64,000 bases of DNA from Lentzea albidocapillata subsp. violacea. Lineage in GTDB: Bacteria > Actinomycetota > Actinomycetes > Mycobacteriales > Pseudonocardiaceae. The position numbers were made by a program, and so were the translations under genes. The DNA is taken from contig NZ_FNET01000018.1 of assembly GCF_900100275.1 (NCBI RefSeq), positions 1-64,000 of the forward strand, read 5' to 3'. Shown piece after piece: positions 16,163 through 25,970 of this stretch (the first letter of the stretch is position 1; each line of letters starts with the position of its first letter). The notes under the pieces are model-generated. The model ran no database searches. It was not told where the DNA came from and saw only the letters and a program-made list of their open reading frames with translations.

Positions 16163-17461
16163 CTAACGGCGGCCCAGCGACGTGCAGGTCAGGCCAGCGC
16201 GGCGAATGACGTCCGGGTCCAGGATGTTCCGGGTGTCGACGACCACGGTCTGCCGCACGGTCTCGGCCAGCCGCGCCCAGTCGAGCGAGCGGAACTCCGG
16301 CCACTCGGTCAGCACGACGAGGGCGTCGACGTCCTTGGCCGCCAGGTACGGATCGTCCACAACGGACACCGGGCCGAGGTCCGTGCCACCGGCGAGTGCC
16401 GGGTCGTAGCCGACGAGCTCCGCGCCCGCCTGCTTCAGCAACGCCGCCACGGCCAACGCGGGCGAGTCGCGCAGGTCGTCCGTGCCGGCCTTGAACGTCA
16501 GGCCCAGCAGTCCCAGGCGCACGTGGGACAGCGAGCCGCCACGCTTGCCGGTGACGGCCAGGCGGACCTTCTCGACCATCCGCTGGCGCTGGCGCTCGTT
16601 GGTGTCGATCGTGGCGCGCAGCAGGCGGAACTCGAAATCGGCGGCGTCCGCGACCTGGAGCATCGCGTGCGTGTCCTTGGGCAGGCACGAGCCGCCCCAG
16701 CCGGGGCCGGGGTTCAGGAACGCCTGGCCGATGCGCTTGTCGTAGCCCATGCCCTCGGTGACGTCGGTGATGTTCGCACCGAGGCGCTCGCACAGTTCCG
16801 CGACCGCGTTGACGTACGAGAGCTTCATCGCGAGGAAGCAGTTCGCCGCGTACTTGACCATCTCGGCGGAGGCCGCGTCCGTCAGAACCGTAGGCGCGCC
16901 AAGGCGTGCGTACAGGGCGGCCACGCGCTCGGCCGCGTCCTGCTGGTCGCAGCCGACGACGATGCGATCCGGGTTCAGGAAGTCGTGCACGGCCGAGCCC
17001 TCGCGCAGGAACTCGGGGTTCGAGACGACGGCGACGTCGTCCCGGCGCAGCAGTTCGGCGGTGCGGATCGACGTGCCGACCGGCACGGTGGACTTGTTGA
17101 CGATCACGGTGCCGGACGGCAGCAGGTCCCGCGTCTCGTCCACAACGGACTCGACAGCCGCCAGGTCCGCGATGCCGCCGACCCCCATGGGCGTGGGCAC
17201 GCACAGGAACACGACCTCGGCGTCGGCCACCGCGGCCGACGCGCCGAGAACGAACGACAGACGACCGGAGGCCAAACCCTCGGCGACCAGTTCGGCAAGA
17301 CGCGGTTCGAGGATGTCGACCTCACCGCGCGAGAGGCGCTCGACCTTGCCGGCGTCGACGTCCGCGCACACCACGCGGTGACCCAGCGAGGCGAGACAGG
17401 CACCGGTGGTCAGACCGACGTAGCCGGTGCCGACGACAGCGATCCTTCTGACGAACATCAT
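16163..17461 (-). CDS. UDP-sugar 6-dehydrogenase (UDP-glucose or UDP-N-acetylglucosamine)
   Basis: A 432-residue NAD-dependent dehydrogenase that oxidises C6 of a UDP-hexose to a uronic acid. The N-terminal Rossmann motif GTGYVGL, the central block GGSCLPKDT with the catalytic Cys near residue 258, and a C-terminal UDP-binding domain are present. It may act on UDP-glucose (Ugd) or UDP-GlcNAc (WbpA); the WbpB/E/D-like genes in the same locus favour a WbpA role but do not prove it. The ATG at 17461 overlaps the upstream glycosyltransferase stop (ATGA), so the two are translationally coupled. Confidence 0.92.
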   Translation of the reverse strand: MMFVRRIAVVGTGYVGLTTGACLASLGHRVVCADVDAGKVERLSRGEVDILEPRLAELVAEGLASGRLSFVLGASAAVADAEVVFLCVPTPMGVGGIADLAAVESVVDETRDLLPSGTVIVNKSTVPVGTSIRTAELLRRDDVAVVSNPEFLREGSAVHDFLNPDRIVVGCDQQDAAERVAALYARLGAPTVLTDAASAEMVKYAANCFLAMKLSYVNAVAELCERLGANITDVTEGMGYDKRIGQAFLNPGPGWGGSCLPKDTHAMLQVADAADFEFRLLRATIDTNERQRQRMVEKVRLAVTGKRGGSLSHVRLGLLGLTFKAGTDDLRDSPALAVAALLKQAGAELVGYDPALAGGTDLGPVSVVDDPYLAAKDVDALVVLTEWPEFRSLDWARLAETVRQTVVVDTRNILDPDVIRRAGLTCTSLGRR

Positions 17462-18789
17462 TCTCCCGTTCGGGTCACGGCGAACGCGCGGAGCACGGCG
17501 TCGTCGCTCACGTCGATCAACTTGTTGCCCCACTGGTCGGTGCCCGCGCCGAGCTCGGGCCTGCCGTCGGGGAACGGGCCGCGCGAGGCGAAGCCGGTGA
17601 GCCCGTCGAACACCGCCACGTAGTTCTCGGCCTGCGGGCGCCAGTCCAGCTCCGCCTCGCAGCGCCGCCGGCCCTCGAAGCCGAGGCGCGCACGGCGTTC
17701 GGCGTCGTCGAGCAGGTCGAGCAGCGACGTGGTGAACGCCTCGACGTCACCCGGCTCGACGAACACGGCGCACTCGCCCGCGGACACCACGGTCTCCTGC
17801 AACCGGTACGTGACGACCGGCAGGGCGTAGGCCATGTACTCCATGGTCTTGTTCATAGTGGACACGTCGTTCAAAGGCGACAACGGATCCGGACCGAGAC
17901 CGGCCGACGAGGTCGACAGGTAGCGGCTGATCTGTTCGGGCCCAACCCGTCCCGTGAACTCGACGTACGGATCGAGCTTCCAGGCCGTGGCCTGCTTCTT
18001 CAGGTCTTCGAGGCAGTCGCCGAAGCCCAGCAGCGCGAACCTGACATCGGTGCGGCCGTGGTCGAAAACAACTCTCCGTGCGACTTCCAGGACCCCGTCG
18101 ACGCCGTCCTGCGGTCCCATGATTCCGAGATACGCCACCAGATGTTTGCCGCCGCGTCGAAGCTCGTCCACGCCCTCGACAGGCCGCATCACGGTGGTGT
18201 CCGGGCCGGAGCGCACGACGGTGGTGTGCTCGGGCGGCACGCCGCCGCGCGTCCAGGCGATCTTCTGGTACGAGGTGTTGGTCGACGTCACCCGGTTGGC
18301 CGTGCGGAACGTGCGGCGCTCCAGCCACTTCAGGATCCGGTACTGCACCTTGCCCGCGACGCCCTTGGGCTCGCCGAAGCGCGACAGGAACACCTCGGGG
18401 TTCAGGTCGTGGTGGTCGAAGACGAACTTCACGCCACCGAGCCGCCACAGCAGAGCCAGGGCCCAGTACGTGTCCGGCGGGTTGCACGCCTGCATGACGT
18501 CGAACCGCCTGCGGGCACGTACCTTCACGCTCAGCAACGCCGTGCGCACCCAGCAGTACAGGAACTCCCACGCATAGCCCAGCGCGCCTTCGGCCTGGGG
18601 CGGCGGAGCGTACTTGTAGATGTGCACTCCGTCGAGAAGTTGGTAAGCGGGATCACCCGGACCCTTGGGGCAGATCACCGAAACCTCGTACCCGGCGTTG
18701 GTCAGGGCACGGCATTCCAGCCACACCCGGCGGTCCAGCGGTACGGGGAGGTTCTGCACAATGATCAACACGTGAGGCGAAGACGTCAC
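17458..18789 (-). CDS. Glycosyltransferase family 4 (exopolysaccharide)
   Basis: A 443-residue GT-B fold retaining glycosyltransferase. The N-terminal domain begins VLIIVQNLPVPLDRRVWLE, and the nucleotide-sugar-binding half has MEYMAYALPVVTY with the E-x7-E-type pattern. It resembles the GT4 subfamily that adds sugars to lipid-linked repeat units. The start taken is GTG 18789; ATG 18828 would add 13 residues. It heads a two-gene operon with the 6-dehydrogenase and diverges from the GT fusion gene across about 110 bases. Confidence 0.88.
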   Translation of the reverse strand: MTSSPHVLIIVQNLPVPLDRRVWLECRALTNAGYEVSVICPKGPGDPAYQLLDGVHIYKYAPPPQAEGALGYAWEFLYCWVRTALLSVKVRARRRFDVMQACNPPDTYWALALLWRLGGVKFVFDHHDLNPEVFLSRFGEPKGVAGKVQYRILKWLERRTFRTANRVTSTNTSYQKIAWTRGGVPPEHTTVVRSGPDTTVMRPVEGVDELRRGGKHLVAYLGIMGPQDGVDGVLEVARRVVFDHGRTDVRFALLGFGDCLEDLKKQATAWKLDPYVEFTGRVGPEQISRYLSTSSAGLGPDPLSPLNDVSTMNKTMEYMAYALPVVTYRLQETVVSAGECAVFVEPGDVEAFTTSLLDLLDDAERRARLGFEGRRRCEAELDWRPQAENYVAVFDGLTGFASRGPFPDGRPELGAGTDQWGNKLIDVSDDAVLRAFAVTRTGE

Positions 18790-18900
18790 GCTCTGGTTCT
18801 CGTTTCGGAGGGCAAAACGGTTACACATGCAGCGAATCTCGTAACGGAGGTTGCGAGGCACTCGATGTAGCGCGCAGAGACTCAAATGCGAGGAGCGGTT

Positions 18901-20916
18901 GTGGAGCGGTCACCTGTCGCGGTGGTCATCGTCACTTACCAGAGCGAACAGGTCATCGCGGGATGCCTGGACTCGTTGCCGGACGACGTGAGGGTGATCG
19001 TCGTCGACAACGCCTCGACCGATGGCACTGTGGCGGCCGCCACTCGACCCGGCGTGGAAATTCTGCGCAGCCCGGTCAACGCCGGATACGCCGCCGGTGT
19101 GAATTTGGGCATCAAAGCCGCCGAGGGCCACGACGTTCTCATCCTGAACGCCGACATCCGGTTGCACCCCGGAGCCGTGGAATCACTCCACGCGGCCGGA
19201 AAGCCGATCGTCGCGCCCCGCCTGGTCGACGAAAGTGGCGCGCTCTCCTACTCGCTGCGCCGCAGGCCCAGCTCCGCCGGCGCCCTCGCGGAAGCCCTCA
19301 TCGGGGGCACCAGGGCCGGGCGGATCGGCCTGGGCGAGACCGTGACCGACGCGAAGGCCTACCAGGGCGCGCACGCCGCCCATTGGGCCACGGGTTGCGC
19401 GTGGCTGGTCAGGCGCGAGGTCATCGAGAAGCACGGCCTTTTGGACGAACGCTACTTCCTCTATTCGGAGGAAACCGAGTACATGTTGCGCGCCGGCGGT
19501 GTCTGGTTCGAGCCGCGCGCGGTGGTCACGCACATCGGCGGCGAGGTCTCCACGAACGCGCGGCTGTGGTCGATGCTCACCGCGAACAAGGTCCGCCTGC
19601 ACCGCGAACTGCACGGGCGTTTCGCCGCCTTCTTCATGTGGCTCGCCGTGGTCGTGAACGAAGGGCTTCGCGCGCGTTCGCCGAAGCACCGCACCGCGTT
19701 GAAGGGGCTTTTCCGCATGCGCCGCTGGCCGGAGGAAGTGGCCTCCGAGGGCCCGAGCTACCTGTGCTTCTCCGCGCAGGACTGGTGGTACCACAACCGC
19801 GCCCACTCGGACTTCCAGCTGCTGCGCCGCGTCGCCAAGCACCGCAAGGTGTTGCTGGTCAACAGCATCGGCCTGCGGATGCCCTCGCCCGGCAAGAGCA
19901 CGCAGTTCCTGCGCCGGATCTTCCGCAAGGCCATGAGCGTCGCGAAGCTCGTGCGGCAACCCATCGAGGACACGCCGAACTTCTACGTGATGACGCCCGC
20001 TCCCCTGCCGTTCTACGGCAAGCCGTGGCTGCGCAAGCTCAACTCGGTCCTGGTCCGCACCCAGGTGAAAGCGGTCTGCTTCTTCCTGCGGATGGGCACG
20101 CCGGTCGTCGTCGCCACGATCCCCACCGCGTGGGATGTCGTGCAGCCCATGAAGACCAAGGGCCTGATCTTCAACCGCTCCGACCGGCACTCGGCGTTCC
20201 CCGAGGCCGACCAGGGCACGATCGCCGCGCTGGAGAACCAGCTGCTGTCCAATTCGGACACGGTGCTCTACGTGTCGCGCGCGTTGCAGGAAGAGGAATC
20301 CGCGCTGACCGGCGAAAGGGCGCACTTCCTCGACCACGGTGTGGACGTCGGCCACTTCACCCGCCGCACCGAACTTCCCGCGGACATCGCGGGCATTCCG
20401 GGCCCGCGCATCGGGTTCTTCGGCAGCCTCGACGACTACCTGGTCGACTTCGACCTGATCGAGAAGGTCGCGCAGGAGTTCCCCGAGGCGTCGGTCGTGC
20501 TGATCGGTGACGCGACCTGCTCCATGGAGCGCTACGACAGGTACCCCAACGTGCACTGGCTGGACTTCCGGTCCTACGACCAGATCCCCGGCTACGGCTC
20601 GGGTTTCGACGTCGCGCTGATGCCGTGGCTGGACAACGACTGGATCAAGCACGCGAACCCGATCAAGATGAAGGAGTACCTGGCTCTGGGCCTGGCCGTC
20701 GTGTCGACGGACTTCCCCGAGGTCGAGCGCTACGGCGACGTCATCCGGATCGCCCAGGGCGAGGCCGACTTCATCGACCAGATCCGGCTCACGCTCAAGG
20801 ACGGCGGCCTGAAGACCCCGGCCGAACGCCGGGCGGCCGTGCTGGCCTCGTCGTGGGACTCCCGCGCCCGTGAGCTCATGCGGATCGCCGAAAAATCCTC
20901 TTCTGGGGAGCGCTAG
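18901..20916 (+). CDS. Two-domain glycosyltransferase (GT2 plus GT4-like)
   Basis: A 671-residue fusion. Residues 1-250 are a GT2 (GT-A) domain with AVVIVTYQS, VDNASTDGT and a D-x-D-like LNADIRL; from about residue 300 to the end is a GT-B domain with FFGSLDDYLVDFDL and the sugar-binding block IKMKEYLALGLAVVSTD. It could add two successive sugars. The start is GTG 18901 with AGGAG five bases upstream; ATG 18886 would place the ribosome site inside the gene. It is followed after three bases by asnB. Confidence 0.88.
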   Translation: MERSPVAVVIVTYQSEQVIAGCLDSLPDDVRVIVVDNASTDGTVAAATRPGVEILRSPVNAGYAAGVNLGIKAAEGHDVLILNADIRLHPGAVESLHAAGKPIVAPRLVDESGALSYSLRRRPSSAGALAEALIGGTRAGRIGLGETVTDAKAYQGAHAAHWATGCAWLVRREVIEKHGLLDERYFLYSEETEYMLRAGGVWFEPRAVVTHIGGEVSTNARLWSMLTANKVRLHRELHGRFAAFFMWLAVVVNEGLRARSPKHRTALKGLFRMRRWPEEVASEGPSYLCFSAQDWWYHNRAHSDFQLLRRVAKHRKVLLVNSIGLRMPSPGKSTQFLRRIFRKAMSVAKLVRQPIEDTPNFYVMTPAPLPFYGKPWLRKLNSVLVRTQVKAVCFFLRMGTPVVVATIPTAWDVVQPMKTKGLIFNRSDRHSAFPEADQGTIAALENQLLSNSDTVLYVSRALQEEESALTGERAHFLDHGVDVGHFTRRTELPADIAGIPGPRIGFFGSLDDYLVDFDLIEKVAQEFPEASVVLIGDATCSMERYDRYPNVHWLDFRSYDQIPGYGSGFDVALMPWLDNDWIKHANPIKMKEYLALGLAVVSTDFPEVERYGDVIRIAQGEADFIDQIRLTLKDGGLKTPAERRAAVLASSWDSRARELMRIAEKSSSGER

Positions 20917-20919
20917 GAC

Positions 20920-22743
20920 ATGTGCGGTATCGCAGGCATCAGACGGTTCGACGGCGCACCCGTCTCGCGCGAGGTCCTCGCCGAGATGGCGAAACGGCTG
21001 CACCACCGTGGTCCCGACGACAGCGGGTTCTGGTCGGACGGCTCGATCGGCTTCGCGCACACCCGGCTGTCGATCATCGACCTGGCCGGGTCGCCGCAGC
21101 CGATGGCGGGCGCGTCCGGCACGACGACGATCGCGTTCAACGGCGAGATCCTGAACTACCGGCAGCTGCGCACCGAGCTGTCCTACCCGTTCCGCACGAA
21201 CGGCGACACCGAGGTCCTGCTGGCGCTGTACGAACAGCACGGGCCGGCCGCGGTCGCCAAGCTGCGCGGTCAGTTCGCCTACGCCATCCACGACGCTCAC
21301 ACCGGCGAAACGCACCTGTTCCGCGACCGGCTCGGCATCCTGCCGCTCTACTACTACGCGGACTCGAAGATGTTCGCGTTCGCGTCCGAGATCAAGGCGC
21401 TGCTGCCCGCGATCGGCGCGGCCGAGGTGGATCACGAGTCGCTGCACGACTACCTGGCGCACCGTTCGGTGCCCGCGCCGCACACGCTGGTCAGAGGCGT
21501 CCGGAAGGTGCCGCAGGGCCACCACCTGGTCGTCACCGCGAAGGGCGAGGTGCGGACCGAGCCGTACTGGGAGCTTCCGCGCGAGTCGGAGATCCGTTCC
21601 GTCACGCCCGAGGAGGCCGTGCGGCTCGTGGACGAGGCGCTCACCGCGTCCGTGCGCGACGCCCTGGTCGCGGACGTGCCGGTCGGGGCCTACCTGTCCG
21701 GCGGCGTCGACTCGTCACTCATCACGGCTCTGGTGGCGCGGGAACGCGGTGACGCCGAGCTGCACACGTTCTCCGCGGGCTTCGGCGACCCGCGCGTGGA
21801 CGAGATCCACCACGCCGAGAAGGTCGCCGCGCTCGTCGGCAGCAGGCACCACAACGTCATCGTCACGGCCGACGACTTCCGCGACAGCTGGGCCAAGCTC
21901 TCCTGGCACCGCGACGCGCCGCTGTCCGAACCCGCCGACGTGGCCGTGTTCCGGCTGGCCGAGCTGGCGCGCCGGGACGTGAAGGTCGTGCTGTCCGGCG
22001 AGGGCAGCGACGAGCTGTTCGGCGGCTACCCGAAGTACCGCTTCGCCGCGGCCACCCGGTTCGCCGGTGCCGCGCCGTCGTTCGCGTTGAGGCGCCTGGA
22101 AAAGGCCCTGCCCGCCTCCAAGGCGCGGCTGGGTGTCGCTCTGCGCGCCATCTCCGAACCGTCCTACGCCGAACGCATGCGCGGCTGGTTCGCGCCCTTC
22201 ACGGTGTCCGAACGGGCGGCGCTGCTGGGCGGTCCCGCCACCCGGTCCGTGCTGGCGCCGTACGAGAACGGGCGCGGGGACGCGTTGCGGCGCATGCTCT
22301 ACGCCGACTCGCACACCTGGCTCGCCGACAACCTCCTCGAACGCGGCGACCGCATGTCGATGGCCGCCTCGCTGGAACTGCGCCCGCCGTTCCTCGACCA
22401 CCGCGTGGCCGAGCTGGCGTTCTCGCTGCCCAGCAACGTGAAGGTCCGCGGCGGCACGACCAAGTGGGTCGTGAAGGAGGTGGCGCGCCAGCACCTGCCG
22501 AACGACATCGTGGATCGGCCGAAGTCCGGCTTCAAGGTGCCGCTCGACGCGTGGTTCCGCGACGGCCTGCGCGACATGGCCTACGACCTGCTGACCGGGC
22601 CCACGTCGTTCGTGGGCAGGACCTTCGACCGCGCGGCCGTCCGCGCTCTGCTCGACGACCACGATTCCGGTGACCGCAACGAGCAGCCGCGTATCTGGAC
22701 GCTGCTGTCGCTAGAGGTGTGGCACCAAACGCTCAGCTGGTAG
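20920..22743 (+). CDS. asnB: AsnB-type glutamine-dependent amidotransferase
   Basis: A 607-residue class II amidotransferase. Cys2 (MCGIAG) is the glutaminase nucleophile; the synthetase half has the PP-loop LSGGVDSS near residue 260, which binds ATP. Standard members make asparagine, but relatives in polysaccharide loci amidate uronic acids (WbpS type). Its position directly behind a glycosyltransferase, three bases apart, and the presence of a 6-dehydrogenase favour sugar amidation; this is inference. Confidence 0.92.
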   Translation: MCGIAGIRRFDGAPVSREVLAEMAKRLHHRGPDDSGFWSDGSIGFAHTRLSIIDLAGSPQPMAGASGTTTIAFNGEILNYRQLRTELSYPFRTNGDTEVLLALYEQHGPAAVAKLRGQFAYAIHDAHTGETHLFRDRLGILPLYYYADSKMFAFASEIKALLPAIGAAEVDHESLHDYLAHRSVPAPHTLVRGVRKVPQGHHLVVTAKGEVRTEPYWELPRESEIRSVTPEEAVRLVDEALTASVRDALVADVPVGAYLSGGVDSSLITALVARERGDAELHTFSAGFGDPRVDEIHHAEKVAALVGSRHHNVIVTADDFRDSWAKLSWHRDAPLSEPADVAVFRLAELARRDVKVVLSGEGSDELFGGYPKYRFAAATRFAGAAPSFALRRLEKALPASKARLGVALRAISEPSYAERMRGWFAPFTVSERAALLGGPATRSVLAPYENGRGDALRRMLYADSHTWLADNLLERGDRMSMAASLELRPPFLDHRVAELAFSLPSNVKVRGGTTKWVVKEVARQHLPNDIVDRPKSGFKVPLDAWFRDGLRDMAYDLLTGPTSFVGRTFDRAAVRALLDDHDSGDRNEQPRIWTLLSLEVWHQTLSW

Positions 22744-22790
22744 GACGGTCCATGAACAGGGATTTCGTTTCCGTGGCAGGTGGGTGACCC

Positions 22791-24017
22791 GTGTACGTGG
22801 CCTCCTCCCGCCCGTCCAAGACCGACTTCCGCAAGCGGTTGCCGGGCACGGTGTTCGCGCTCGGTACGGTCAGCCTGCTGACCGACATCTCCGCGGAGAT
22901 GATCACGGCGTTCCTGCCGGTGTACCTGCTGTTCACGCTGAACGTGGGCTACGCCCAGTTCGGCCTGCTGGACGGCATCTACACGGGTGCCACGGCGGTG
23001 CTGCGCCTGGTCGGCGGCAGCGTCTCGGACAGGTTCCGCAGGCCCAAGGCCGTCGCGGCCGCCGGTTACGGACTGTCCGCCGCCACGAAGATCTTCTTCC
23101 CGCTGGTCGGCGCCTCCCCGTTCGGCATCGGCGCGCTGATGGCGGCGGACCGCGCGGGCAAGGGCATCCGGACCGCGCCACGGGACGCGATGATCTCCCT
23201 GGCCACGCCCGCCGACCGGCTCGGGGCGGCGTTCGGCGTGCACCGGAGCATGGACACGTTCGGCGCGCTGCTGGGCCCGCTGATCACGTTCCTGCTGCTC
23301 TTCCAGATCGGGACAGTGCCGGGGCCGATCTTCGCGGTGTCGGCGGCGTTCGCGGTCATCGGGTTGATCGTGCTCATCGCGTTCGTGCGCGACACGCCGA
23401 CCGGCAAGAAGCCGAAGGGACCTCGGCCGTCGTTCCGGGCCGGGCTGAACCTGCTGACCGACAGGAACTTCCGCCGCACGACCATCTCCGCCGGGATGCT
23501 GGGCCTCGCGACGGTGTCGGACGCGTTCGTCTACGTGCTGGTGCAGAAGGCCACGAACATCCCGCTCGGCTGGCTGCCGCTGCTGCCGCTCGGCACCGCG
23601 ATCGTCTTCCTCGCCGCCGCCGCGCCGCTGGGGAAGCTGTCGGACCGGGTGGGGCGCTGGCGGATGTTCCTCGCCGGCCACGCGCTGCTGCTCGGCGTGT
23701 ACGCGCTGCTGTTCATCCCCGAGGGCGGCATGGGGGTCGCGATCGCGGCGCTGCTGCTGCACGGCCTGTTCTACGCGGCGACGGACGGCGTGCTGTCGGC
23801 CAAGGTGAGCGAGACGGCACCGGAGTCGCTGCGGGCGTCGGGGCTTTCAGTGGTGCAGACCGGGCAGGCGCTGGGCCGTCTCGTCTCGTCCGTCGCCTTT
23901 GGACTGCTGCTGCAGTTCTCCAGTTTTGGGACGAGCATCACGGTAGCGCTGGCAGCACTCACCGTGACACTCATCGCCGCATACGGTCTTAACCGCGAGA
24001 CGCCAGCTTCTGCTTGA
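22791..24017 (+). CDS. Major facilitator superfamily transporter
   Basis: A 408-residue membrane protein with about 12 membrane helices. The motif between helices 2 and 3 (GGSVSDRFRRPKAV) and its second-half echo (GKLSDRVGRWR) are the classical MFS signature A. The block DRAGKGIRTAPRDA is characteristic of a bacterial MFS subgroup of unknown substrate. The start is GTG 22791. It lies 47 bases behind asnB and may export or import a small molecule linked to the polysaccharide, which is unproven. The 3' end overlaps the next convergent gene by 29 bases. Confidence 0.9.
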   Translation: MYVASSRPSKTDFRKRLPGTVFALGTVSLLTDISAEMITAFLPVYLLFTLNVGYAQFGLLDGIYTGATAVLRLVGGSVSDRFRRPKAVAAAGYGLSAATKIFFPLVGASPFGIGALMAADRAGKGIRTAPRDAMISLATPADRLGAAFGVHRSMDTFGALLGPLITFLLLFQIGTVPGPIFAVSAAFAVIGLIVLIAFVRDTPTGKKPKGPRPSFRAGLNLLTDRNFRRTTISAGMLGLATVSDAFVYVLVQKATNIPLGWLPLLPLGTAIVFLAAAAPLGKLSDRVGRWRMFLAGHALLLGVYALLFIPEGGMGVAIAALLLHGLFYAATDGVLSAKVSETAPESLRASGLSVVQTGQALGRLVSSVAFGLLLQFSSFGTSITVALAALTVTLIAAYGLNRETPASA

Positions 24018-24834
24018 TCTTCTCGAAGCCACCCTTGCCGAGGACCTTCATGGCCGCGTTCTTGGCAGCGACCCGCCCGGAGTCGCGCAGGAACCGGACC
24101 GGCTGATCCACCAGACGGTCCTGCGCCACGGCGATCGCGCCCGGCGCGGACACGTCGTCCAGCGAGTCCCCGAACGACGCCTTGTAGGGCTCAGGGGAGA
24201 CGAGCCGGCCGCGTGTGCGGTTCGACACGTTGCCGCCGTGCACGACCTGCAGCCAGCCCGGCGCCCCGCCCAGCTCCACCACGGGGAAATGCAGGTGCAT
24301 GTGGTTGTGCCAGTGCGCCCAGCACGTCACCGGCGCGTCCCAGGACTCGCGGACCGAGACGAACGCGTTGTGCCGGTCCACCCGGTGGTAGAGCCCGCCC
24401 GGAGACTTGATCAGGCCGTTGACCAGGTAGTACGCCGCCGTGGTCGTGGGACGGGGGGCCGCGCAGAGGCGTTCCACGAAGTCGGCAGAGAGGCCGTCGT
24501 CGTTGTCCAGGTTCGTGGTGATCAGCTCGGAGCCGGTCTGGGAGAAAAGCGATCGGATGTCCGACCTCAGTTCTTCCCGCGACACTTCCGCACGGTAAAC
24601 GGGCGTGTACGCGTCACCGTGTGAGCCGATTCTGTCCTTGAGCCATTGCGGTGATTCGGGGTCGAAATAGATGAGCCAACGCGTCCGTTTGTCCGTCTGC
24701 GCGAGCACCGATGGCAGGCAGTAGCGCTCGAACAGCGCAACGCGTTCGGTCAGCCATCCTTCCTTTGCCCGGACGTAACTTTCCGCACCCTTCGAAGGCA
24801 GGTTGAAGCGCGTCAGGATGACGTGGTCGGCCAT
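23989..24834 (-). CDS. Putative rhamnosyltransferase-like protein
   Basis: A 281-residue protein with the pattern HVILTRFNLPS, RWLIYFDPESP and TTNLDNDDGL, which fits the putative rhamnosyl-transferase family (GT-A-like, with a D-N-D-D metal motif). It is expected to act in the cytoplasm on a lipid-linked glycan. The start is ATG 24834, three bases after AAGGGGA. It sits alone on this strand between plus-strand polysaccharide genes. Confidence 0.8.
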   Translation of the reverse strand: MADHVILTRFNLPSKGAESYVRAKEGWLTERVALFERYCLPSVLAQTDKRTRWLIYFDPESPQWLKDRIGSHGDAYTPVYRAEVSREELRSDIRSLFSQTGSELITTNLDNDDGLSADFVERLCAAPRPTTTAAYYLVNGLIKSPGGLYHRVDRHNAFVSVRESWDAPVTCWAHWHNHMHLHFPVVELGGAPGWLQVVHGGNVSNRTRGRLVSPEPYKASFGDSLDDVSAPGAIAVAQDRLVDQPVRFLRDSGRVAAKNAAMKVLGKGGFEKIKQKLASRG

Positions 24835-24899
24835 GACTCCCCTTACTCCGGTCATCGCCTACATCGCCTGATGAGACCAAAACGTTGCGGCGCTAACGA

Positions 24900-25970
24900 A
24901 TGCCGGGCGGTACCGATACTCAGGTTGTGCCAACGCTTCCCACAGTGGACGTCGTGATCCCCTGTTACAACTACGCCCACTTCCTACCGGCTTGCGTCCG
25001 CAGTGTCCTCGACCAGCCCGGTGTGGATGTGCGAGTGCTTGTGATCGACGACACGTCGTCGGACAACACGCCCGAGGTGATGGCCGAACTGATGGCCGCG
25101 GACAAGCGCGTCGAGGGCTACCGGCACGAGGTGAACAAAGGGCACATCGCCACCTACAACGAGGGCCTGCTGGACTGGGCGACCGCCGACTACACCGTGT
25201 TGCTGTCGGCGGACGACCTGCTGGCGCCGGGAGCGTTGCAGCGCGCGGCCGGGGTCTTCGAGCAGAACCCCGACGTGGGCATGGTCTACGGCCGCGTCGT
25301 CTACTACAGCGACCACAACGCGTTGCCGAGGGTCACTCAGCTGCCGGCCACCTCGAGGGTCTGGCGCGGCGAGGAGTGGATCGAGAACCGCTTCCGCAGC
25401 AGCCGCAACGTGATCTCCTCGCCGGAGGTCGTGGTGCGTACCAAGATCCAGCAGAAGGTCGGCGGCTACCGCTCCGACCTGCCGCACGCCGGCGACCTGG
25501 AGATGTGGCTGCGCATCGCGGCCGTGTCCGACATCGGCTACGTCAGCGGCAGGCCCGGCGCGTACTACCGGGTGCACGAGAACTCGATGATGCGCACGAC
25601 GTTCAAGTCGGTGTTCGCCGACCTGGAACAGCGCCGTGACGTCTTCGACCTCGTGCTGGAGCAGAACCCCGGTCTGCCCGCGCGGCTCAGGACGCTGGCG
25701 CACAAGGCGATCGCGGCAGACGCACTGTGGCGTGCGGTGCGGCTGCACGACCGCGACCAGCTCGACGGTACCGAGAAGGAACTCCTCGACTTCGCCCGAG
25801 AGACCTATCCGGACCTCGAAGAGCTACCGGAGCATCGCGCTCTGTTGCGACGCCAGAAGTTCAGCCCCTCTTTTCTGAGCCGGACGCAACTCTTCCTCGC
25901 GCCACACGCCTACAAGAGGGCGAAGTTGTTCATCGGGACTCAGCGGTGGAAGTGGCGGGGCGAGTGGTGA
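24900..25970 (+). CDS. Glycosyltransferase family 2
   Basis: A 356-residue GT2 enzyme. DVVIPCYNYAHFLPACVRSVL, VIDDTSSDNTPEV and the metal motif block LLSADDLLAPGAL are canonical, and GDLEMWLRIA supplies the catalytic-base region. It should add one sugar from a nucleotide donor to the growing repeat unit. Its stop overlaps the flippase start (GTGA), so the two are coupled. Confidence 0.9.
   Translation: MPGGTDTQVVPTLPTVDVVIPCYNYAHFLPACVRSVLDQPGVDVRVLVIDDTSSDNTPEVMAELMAADKRVEGYRHEVNKGHIATYNEGLLDWATADYTVLLSADDLLAPGALQRAAGVFEQNPDVGMVYGRVVYYSDHNALPRVTQLPATSRVWRGEEWIENRFRSSRNVISSPEVVVRTKIQQKVGGYRSDLPHAGDLEMWLRIAAVSDIGYVSGRPGAYYRVHENSMMRTTFKSVFADLEQRRDVFDLVLEQNPGLPARLRTLAHKAIAADALWRAVRLHDRDQLDGTEKELLDFARETYPDLEELPEHRALLRRQKFSPSFLSRTQLFLAPHAYKRAKLFIGTQRWKWRGEW

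Noticed and set aside
19183..21525. A 780-codon minus-strand frame spanning the GT fusion and asnB
   Set aside because: It overlaps two certain genes and has no domain pattern.
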